A stretch of DNA of 42,890 nt from a bacterium. GTDB taxonomy: Bacteria; Elusimicrobiota; Elusimicrobia; UBA1565; UBA9628. The notes under the pieces are model-generated. The model saw nothing but the letters and a program-made list of their open reading frames with translations. It did no database searches and was not told where the DNA came from. This document shows positions 37,140-42,890 of this stretch, one piece after another. The position numbers were made by a program, and so were the translations under genes. How positions within the stretch are numbered: position 1 is the first letter of the stretch; every line of letters starts with the position of its first letter. The stretch lies in assembly GCA_021846045.1 (NCBI GenBank), contig JAJZCM010000010.1, forward strand, positions 1 through 42,890, written 5' to 3'.

Positions 37140-37748
37140 CTATTTTTCAAGGGAAAAGGAAGAGAATCGGCCCTTATGCCTTGGATTGCGGGGGTCTAGG
37201 ATTTTTTTTCCGTCAACCATGAATTGATAACGATAGTTTCCCGGCATCAAATAAACTTCCGCTTTCCATGGCCCATGTTGGACCTTTCTGAGCGGCTTTT
37301 TCCCCCCATGGAGAAAGGAAGCGACTAAGAAGACTCGGCGAATTTTTTTTCCGTAATAGTGAAACGCTACTCCCCGGGCTTTTTGGGGCCCTCGGGAAGG
37401 AAGTATTTGAGGTTCTTTGTATTTCGGCCTTGACCGCGAAATTTTATTTTTTTGCGTCTTTACGGGCTTTGGACTCGCTGGAGCTTGCGCTGCGGATTTG
37501 GTTAAAGTCTTGGCGGGCGTTACGGGAGATGCAGCCTTTGGAGGATGGGGTATGGCTGGGACGGAACGAAGATAATTTTCGGGATTGGGTTCTGGCGAAC
37601 GGGCCGGCGAGAAAAATTCATGGCTGGGGGCTTGCCAACTTTCATAGAGTTTCGCGGCGAACGCGCCTCCAAAAATGACGACAAAAAAAGAGTCGACAAC
37701 GAGCAACAGCCCCCATAGCTTTTGTCCCGAGTGGTTCATTTCGCTCAA
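37140..37748 (-). CDS. Membrane-anchored protein with AMPK1-CBM/CBM48-like C-terminal domain
   Basis: N-terminal TM, P/K-rich linker, RRVFLVASFLHGGKKPLRKVQHGPWKAEVYLMPGNYRYQFMVDGKKILDPRNPRH. Confidence 0.7.
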   Translation of the reverse strand: MSEMNHSGQKLWGLLLVVDSFFVVIFGGAFAAKLYESWQAPSHEFFSPARSPEPNPENYLRSVPAIPHPPKAASPVTPAKTLTKSAAQAPASPKPVKTQKNKISRSRPKYKEPQILPSRGPQKARGVAFHYYGKKIRRVFLVASFLHGGKKPLRKVQHGPWKAEVYLMPGNYRYQFMVDGKKILDPRNPRHKGRFSSFSLEK

Positions 37749-37764
37749 AATTATAACAAAGAAA

Positions 37765-38346
37765 TTATTGAAACAGCGCGAGAATTTTAGGCCAGAGGCC
37801 TTGGGCTTTAAGAACTATTTCAGCAATTTCCCTAACGGCGCATGCCCCCCCATCATTTTTCGTGACCCAATCTGCCGCTTGTTTGACTTCCGGCCGCGCG
37901 TTTTTGACCGCGACACCGATGCCGGCGGATTTAATCACCGGAATGTCCGGCAAATCGTCCCCAATGTAGAGCGTGTTCTCCGGGTGGATTGCGGAATTTC
38001 GACAGATTTCATCAAAAACCGTTTTTTTATCCAAGCGGCCCTGGTAGATGAACGAGACATTCAGCGCCTTGAGCCGTTCGGCCAGCCCCGCAGAGTTTCT
38101 TCCGCTGATGATTCCAGTTTTGATTTGGGAATTGGAAAGCCACGCAAGAGAAATGGCGTCTTGGGTATTGACCCCTTTAAATTCAATAAGGCCTTCCTCA
38201 AGCGCGAAGTGGTTGACCACTCCATTAGTCAAGACCCCATCGACATCCATCAATACCAGCTTGACTTTTTTCGCCGCTTTAAAAAGTTGGCTTTGACTTT
38301 TAAATTTCATGCGTTTATTTTTTAGAAGCCTGTGCCTCTTCTTCAT
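37765..38346 (-). CDS. kdsC: 3-deoxy-D-manno-octulosonate 8-phosphate phosphatase (KdsC-like HAD)
   Basis: VKLVLMDVDGVLTNG, TGIISGRNSAGLAERLKALNV, YIGDDLPDIPVIKSAGIGVAVKNA. Alternative start at 38310. Confidence 0.9.
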   Translation of the reverse strand: MKKRHRLLKNKRMKFKSQSQLFKAAKKVKLVLMDVDGVLTNGVVNHFALEEGLIEFKGVNTQDAISLAWLSNSQIKTGIISGRNSAGLAERLKALNVSFIYQGRLDKKTVFDEICRNSAIHPENTLYIGDDLPDIPVIKSAGIGVAVKNARPEVKQAADWVTKNDGGACAVREIAEIVLKAQGLWPKILALFQ

Positions 38347-38399
38347 AATTATTGTGGATGGCGCTGTCCCGACCTTAAGATTTTTGAGGAAAGGGACTG
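38334..38399. repeat. Repeat copy 1 (pair with 42379-42443)
   Basis: gcctcttcttcataattattgtggatggcgctgtcccgaccttaagatttttgaggaaagggactg; core gcgctgtcccgaccttaagatt shared exactly with copy 2. Confidence 0.8.
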
Positions 38400-40097
38400 A
38401 ACGACGGTCTTTATGGCCGTAAATTCGTCCGCCGGAAAATCAAGCCGAAGAATTCGGTGTCCGGAGGATTTGAGCGCAGAATAGTCTCCCAAGGCTTGCG
38501 CCCGAATTAAGGTCTCAAAACCCCACGGGCGTCCGGGAATGGGGAGCTTTTTCCCGCGAGTAAAGGCGATTTCCAGGAAAAGCCCGCCGGATCCGCCGCC
38601 TTTGTAAAGCTGTCCGGTTGAGTGGAGGTATCGGGGGCCGAATTCCAAGGCAAAAGGAACGTGGTAGGTTTTAGAGAAAAAAGACCGGAGAAGCTCTAGT
38701 TCTTTTTGAATTTTAGCTTCCGGCTGCGCGTAGGCTAAAATAACGGCATAGTCTCCCGCCTTGAGGCGAGTCAAATGTATTTTGAGCAAGTCCGTGAGCG
38801 GCCAATTCGGTTTTTTCTGAGACTTTAGGATAATTTCTTTAAGAGTTTCATCGCAGAACACTTGGGCTTCTCCGGAGCGAAGAAAAGGCTTCTCTTCGGC
38901 GATTCTCCCTTTTTTTGCTTTTGAGAGAATGTCAACTGTCAGGTCTTTTGCCGCCTGAACATTGGGCTGATCGAAGGGATTAATTCCTAATAAGAACCCC
39001 GCAGTCGCCGTCGCCGCTTCCCAGAGGAAAAACTGTTCCGAGAGTTCATAGGGATTTTCAATGAAATAGGAGAGGCAAGACGCTCCGTTTTCTTTTATTT
39101 TTTTGATTAAATCTGCGGACGCGTTATCTTGAGGGTCGATAATCCCCACAAAAATGCGATCGGAACCGATATCTTTGGGGGATAAGCCGTCTTCCGCGAT
39201 AATCGGCACGATCCCACGCCCTTCTTTCCCCGTCGATTCGGCGATCAATTGCTCAATCCAAAGTCCGAAGGCCTTGTATTGTGGAGAAAGAATCAAGGTC
39301 AGCTTGTCTTTTCCCTTTCGAGCGTTGGCTCCCAGAAAGGCGCCGAGAACCGTCGCTGGGTTTAGCGCCGGGTTGTTTTCGGAGAGGATCGTCGCCCTGA
39401 TTTGGCGGGCGCGGTTGAGAATGTCTTCAACGTTGAGGCCGGAGATGGCGGCCGGAACGATGCCGAAATTGGTCAGCGCGGAATATCTTCCCCCCACATT
39501 GGGATTACCGGGCCAGATTTTTCGAAAGCGCATTTGAGACGCTTTTTTTTCAAGACTCGTTTTGGGATCGGTCACGGCAATGAAACGGCTTGGGGCTTTG
39601 TTTCCCAAAACTTTTTGGGTCTCGGAGAAAAAATAATCCATGAAGCAATTGGGTTCCATGGTGGAGCCGGATTTGCTGGAGACGATAAACATGGTCTTTT
39701 TGAGGTTAAGTTTTTTTTGAAGAGCGGAAACGGCCTCGGGGGAAGTTGAATCCAGAACCTCAAGCCGGATTTTGTGATTGGGGTGAGGGAAGCATTCTTT
39801 AAACACCTCACAGCAGAGACTCGAGCCTCCCATTCCCAAAACGACCGCAGATTCAATTTCTTCCCGCCCAAGTTCCAAGACAAAAGACCTTAGGGCTCCC
39901 AAGGACATGGCGGTCGTTTCAGGGGCGTCAATCCACCCCAGGGATTTATTGATAATCGCGAGGTTTGCAGGTTCCTTCTTCCACAAAGAGGCTTGTTTAG
40001 CTCTAAAGAGCGCAAGAAAATTGCTTTTTTTTAGTTCTTCAAACGCCGCTTCTACGGTGGGGTCTTGAACGGATTTCGATTCTTCCAGGATATTCAT
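38349..40097 (-). CDS. pgi: Glucose-6-phosphate isomerase (Tal-Pgi-type GPI domain, stand-alone)
   Basis: VVLGMGGSSLCCEVF, FIVSSKSGSTMEPNCFMDYF, RYSALTNFGIVPAAISG, GPRYLHSTGQLYKGG; MNILEESKSV start at 40097 preferred over 40235. Confidence 0.88.
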   Translation of the reverse strand: MNILEESKSVQDPTVEAAFEELKKSNFLALFRAKQASLWKKEPANLAIINKSLGWIDAPETTAMSLGALRSFVLELGREEIESAVVLGMGGSSLCCEVFKECFPHPNHKIRLEVLDSTSPEAVSALQKKLNLKKTMFIVSSKSGSTMEPNCFMDYFFSETQKVLGNKAPSRFIAVTDPKTSLEKKASQMRFRKIWPGNPNVGGRYSALTNFGIVPAAISGLNVEDILNRARQIRATILSENNPALNPATVLGAFLGANARKGKDKLTLILSPQYKAFGLWIEQLIAESTGKEGRGIVPIIAEDGLSPKDIGSDRIFVGIIDPQDNASADLIKKIKENGASCLSYFIENPYELSEQFFLWEAATATAGFLLGINPFDQPNVQAAKDLTVDILSKAKKGRIAEEKPFLRSGEAQVFCDETLKEIILKSQKKPNWPLTDLLKIHLTRLKAGDYAVILAYAQPEAKIQKELELLRSFFSKTYHVPFALEFGPRYLHSTGQLYKGGGSGGLFLEIAFTRGKKLPIPGRPWGFETLIRAQALGDYSALKSSGHRILRLDFPADEFTAIKTVVQSLSSKILRSGQRHPQ

Positions 40098-40549
40098 TTG
40101 GTAAACTCCTTTTCTATGGACAATACTTTTTTGAGACGTCTTAAATGCCTTTCGGCATTTGAAAACCGGGCGGCGAGAAAGGTTTTGAGTATTTCTTTTG
40201 CGAGTTCCTCGCCAATAATGCGCCCTCCCAGGCAAAGAACGTTCATGTCGTCGTCTTCCACTCCCTGTCGGGCGGAAAAGGTGTCATGGCAGACGCAGGC
40301 CCTTGCGCCGGGGACTTTATTGGCGGCTACATTGGCCCCGACCCCGCTTCCGCAAATAAGAACGGCGCGTTCGACTTTCTTTTCAGCCACGGACAAGGCG
40401 ACGGCCTTGGCAAAATCGGGATAGTCGTCTTCGGGGTCGGGATTGTCTCCGCTTAAGTCCAATAATTCATATCCATTCTTTTTCAAAGTTTCCGCGAGCT
40501 TTTTTTTAAGAGGATATCCCGCATGATCCGAGGCAATGGCGATTTTCAT
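40094..40549 (-). CDS. rpiB: Ribose-5-phosphate isomerase B
   Basis: MKIAIASDHAGYPLKKKLAETLKKNGYELLDLS, ICGSGVGANVAANKVPGARACVCHD, LCLGGRIIG. Confidence 0.95.
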   Translation of the reverse strand: MKIAIASDHAGYPLKKKLAETLKKNGYELLDLSGDNPDPEDDYPDFAKAVALSVAEKKVERAVLICGSGVGANVAANKVPGARACVCHDTFSARQGVEDDDMNVLCLGGRIIGEELAKEILKTFLAARFSNAERHLRRLKKVLSIEKEFTK

Positions 40550-41178
40550 GGTTTTGGATTGGGGGTATCGGTCCTTTGAGTGATTTCAGTCAAGGCCTTT
40601 TGAAGGGAATTGAGCCAGGATTGTTCGCTTTTCCGAATGTCTTCGGGTATTTCCGGGTTGATCATATCGCGAATAATTTGCGAAAGGAGGCGTCTTTTTT
40701 CCTTTGCGTCTTGTTTAAACTCGATGGAAACCGAGTACGGACCTTCTTGGGAGCCCGAAGAGACGGAAATGGCTAATTCCCCGATGGCCATTGTTCTCTC
40801 CGGCTTGACAACCAGCGGTTTTAGCCGCGACAAGGCTTGAGGGAAATCCGGGAAATACTTCTTTCCATCAGCAATAACCGGAAGAGTTTTTTTGGGGACG
40901 CCAAGAAAATTTTTCGGGGCTTCAATGCGATAAGCGCCCGCAGCTATTTGATAAAGAAGAGTTCTCCGTGCGGGAAGGTAGAAATCGTAGGTTTCCAGAG
41001 ACCCCCCTCCGATGCCTTGTAAAGTGAGGTGAACGCCGCCTTTGTAAGCCCTTCCATTCGGGGTATTGATCCTGGCCGCGATAACAACCGCCCCGCGATT
41101 GGGCGAAATCTCGGATGCAGTCCTTGGGGAAGTTCCCGCACAGCCGCACAAAAAAACCAGGCCGAAAACAGTAAACAT
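40546..41178 (-). CDS. Hypothetical lipoprotein
   Basis: MFTVFGLVFLCGCAGTSPR lipobox (LCGC); the ORF extension to 41274 is repeat-derived. Confidence 0.65.
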   Translation of the reverse strand: MFTVFGLVFLCGCAGTSPRTASEISPNRGAVVIAARINTPNGRAYKGGVHLTLQGIGGGSLETYDFYLPARRTLLYQIAAGAYRIEAPKNFLGVPKKTLPVIADGKKYFPDFPQALSRLKPLVVKPERTMAIGELAISVSSGSQEGPYSVSIEFKQDAKEKRRLLSQIIRDMINPEIPEDIRKSEQSWLNSLQKALTEITQRTDTPNPKP

Positions 41179-41192
41179 TCGGCAAACCCACC

Positions 41193-41260
41193 CGTCATTG
41201 CGGCGAAAGCCGCAATCCAGAAAATCGCTACTCTGGACCCCGGCTTTCGCCGGGGTGACG
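41193..41260. repeat. Double-hairpin palindromic repeat (REP/ISR-like)
   Basis: ATTGCGGC-GAAA-GCCGCAAT (41197-41216) and ACCCCGGC-TTTC-GCCGGGGT (41237-41256) bounded by CGTCA...TGACG. Confidence 0.9.
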
Positions 41261-41287
41261 TGCGTAGTTACCATTACCTACTATTTA

Positions 41288-42890
41288 TCACTTATTTTTT
41301 GAATAGTCCAGTTTTTTAATTTTAACGCCGGGGAAATAGGCTTGAATGATTTGTTGGTAATTTTCTCCAGCCGCAGCCCGGCCCATGGCTCCTGATTGAC
41401 ATAGGCCTACTCCGTGTCCCCACCCCCCCCCGTGAAAAATTAGAGATTGGGGGCGTCCCTTCGCGCTGTATTCAGTGTCGAGGACAAAGAGGGTGCTTCT
41501 CAAGGGGCCAATTCCCAAGAGATTGCGAATCTCAAGTTCGTCTCGGACAATCGCGCGCCTTCGGCTTCCTATAAATAGAACTGAATTGACATTTCCAGAA
41601 ACGGAACGCTTGAGAGGGATGACGTTTTTGAGCCGTCCTATTTTCAATTTTCTCGATATTTTGCGGCTTAAGGCTTCGATGGACACGACTCGGCTCCAGC
41701 GGTAGTGCGAAGGGTCGACGTTGGAAGACGGCTGACAGAACGCCTTGGGCCAGGAAAGAAGCCAGCGGCGCAATTCCCATGGAGACAAGGGCCAAAGGCG
41801 CTTTTTTCCGCCGTCGGGGATTCCTTTCCAATACGGAATTTTTCCCCAGCCGTTTAATTCCTCGCCTGATTGAGTGTGCCCTCCGCAGTCGGCGGAGTAA
41901 ATTCCATGGGCGATGCGCCCGTGATAGGTCAAAATTTCTCCTCTCGTTTCCTTAACGACTTTTCGGGCCAGAGCGCTTTCTGCGTGGACGCCTAAATAAA
42001 CCTGGCAGTGTTCCCTATCGCAAAGGTCGTAACCCTGCTTTTTATGGCGGCGCCATACCTTTTTAAGAAACAAGGCCTCGCTTCGCGCCAGGACCGCTTG
42101 AGCCTTGAGCGCTTCAATGGGAGATCGTATCGGCATTTCGGCCGCGACGACTCCTTGGGTATAGTTTTCAAGATCAATGGCATTGACGATGCGAATGTTT
42201 CCTTGAAAAACGGAGAACTCGACGGTTCCCCTAAGAACCTTGGCCAAAATAAGCTGAGGCAATAGGGACGGGCTTTCCAGCTTGATGAGCGCGTTTTGAT
42301 CTTCAGGGAATATCGTGACCAGATTCACGCCGCTTAAGTTGGTGTTGGGCGGCCCGGAGATTGAGAGAATTTTTCTGCGCCTCTTCTTCATCATTCTTGC
42401 GGACAGCGCTGTCCCGACCTTAAGATTGTTGGGAAAGGGACTGCGTCCCTTTTGGGCTAAATGGATGATCCAGATTTGATTGGCGTTTCCATGGGCTAAA
42501 ATTTTCCCTTTAGGGTCTTTCAAGTTAAATGGAGAGGTGACATAAAAGGCGACTAGGGTCCGGCGTTCCGGGCGCCCCAGATGATCGGTTCCGATGCCGA
42601 TTCGCAAAAGCGGAACCCCCTCAGAGGGGAGGGGCCTGGAAAAAAGCGGCATCAGCCAATGATAAAAACGGGAAGGGTTGAGGGAAAAGCCGCGGATGAT
42701 TGGGGGCGGAAGAAGGCTTAATATTTTTTTCCATTTTAAACTTCCGGGCCCAGAGCCGTTAATTTTCTCGAATTCGGCGACGGCTTTTAAATAGCGTCCC
42801 TGCTTAAGATAAACCCGCGCCAAATCCTCCTCCGCTTCGACGAAATAAGAATCGACAGAGGCTACTTTCTGATAAAAAAAAGAAGCCTTT
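41288..42890 (-). CDS. SpoIID/LytB-domain protein with N-terminal TPR (5' end beyond window)
   Basis: NAIDLENYTQGVVAAEMPIRSPIEALKAQAVLARSEA, IAHGIYSADCGGHTQSG, GGGWGHGVGLCQSGAMGRA; frame open to the window end. Confidence 0.88.
   Translation of the reverse strand, partial: KASFFYQKVASVDSYFVEAEEDLARVYLKQGRYLKAVAEFEKINGSGPGSLKWKKILSLLPPPIIRGFSLNPSRFYHWLMPLFSRPLPSEGVPLLRIGIGTDHLGRPERRTLVAFYVTSPFNLKDPKGKILAHGNANQIWIIHLAQKGRSPFPNNLKVGTALSARMMKKRRRKILSISGPPNTNLSGVNLVTIFPEDQNALIKLESPSLLPQLILAKVLRGTVEFSVFQGNIRIVNAIDLENYTQGVVAAEMPIRSPIEALKAQAVLARSEALFLKKVWRRHKKQGYDLCDREHCQVYLGVHAESALARKVVKETRGEILTYHGRIAHGIYSADCGGHTQSGEELNGWGKIPYWKGIPDGGKKRLWPLSPWELRRWLLSWPKAFCQPSSNVDPSHYRWSRVVSIEALSRKISRKLKIGRLKNVIPLKRSVSGNVNSVLFIGSRRRAIVRDELEIRNLLGIGPLRSTLFVLDTEYSAKGRPQSLIFHGGGWGHGVGLCQSGAMGRAAAGENYQQIIQAYFPGVKIKKLDYSKNK
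42379..42443. repeat. Repeat copy 2, inside the SpoIID coding sequence
   Basis: gcctcttcttcatcattcttgcggacagcgctgtcccgaccttaagattgttgggaaagggactg; contains palindrome GGACAGCGCTGTCC. Confidence 0.8.

Noticed and set aside
41421-41431. C9 tract in spoIID as a phase-variation site
   Set aside because: It encodes the conserved HGGGWGHGVG motif, so codon usage explains it.

Overview
The window looks like a chromosomal segment of a Gram-negative-type (diderm) bacterium. Lineage is unconfirmed; the mix of PorV-like, FlgD/T9SS-like CTD and Bat genes would fit Elusimicrobiota or a relative (inference only). Bases 1-8816 carry genes only on the + strand: ftsQ(partial)-ftsA-ftsZ-pilT-like-dNK-pgeF-hisC-cmk-rpsA-like-small membrane protein. 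From 9238 to the end every supported gene is on the - strand: OM barrel/TPR pair, tRNA-Arg, apt, sigma-70, acylphosphatase, two tRNA-Pro, merR-HU-BFN-hflX-miaA-pilZ-miaB-fur-aspA, a complete moxR/DUF58/VWA/Bat-type aerotolerance operon, a PorV-like protein next to an ~1737-aa kelch/FN3 secreted protein with a FlgD/T9SS-like C-terminus, then CBM48-like, kdsC, pgi, rpiB, a lipoprotein and SpoIID. Most coding content is ordinary. The signals most worth following up are non-coding: (i) a dif-like 28-mer in the AT-rich gap exactly where gene orientation converges (~9.17 kb), with a DnaA-box pair and an orphan putative DNA-binding gene nearby; (ii) a ~268-bp element with 32-bp perfect terminal inverted repeats (36828-37095); (iii) several palindromic repeats that overlap or extend ORFs in frame (in spoIID/pgi, a Bat-operon gene and a lipoprotein gene); (iv) a 26-bp duplicated 5' tRNA-Pro fragment; (v) a sigma factor with a long basic C-terminal tail. 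No CRISPR, phage, transposase or restriction/defence locus was seen.
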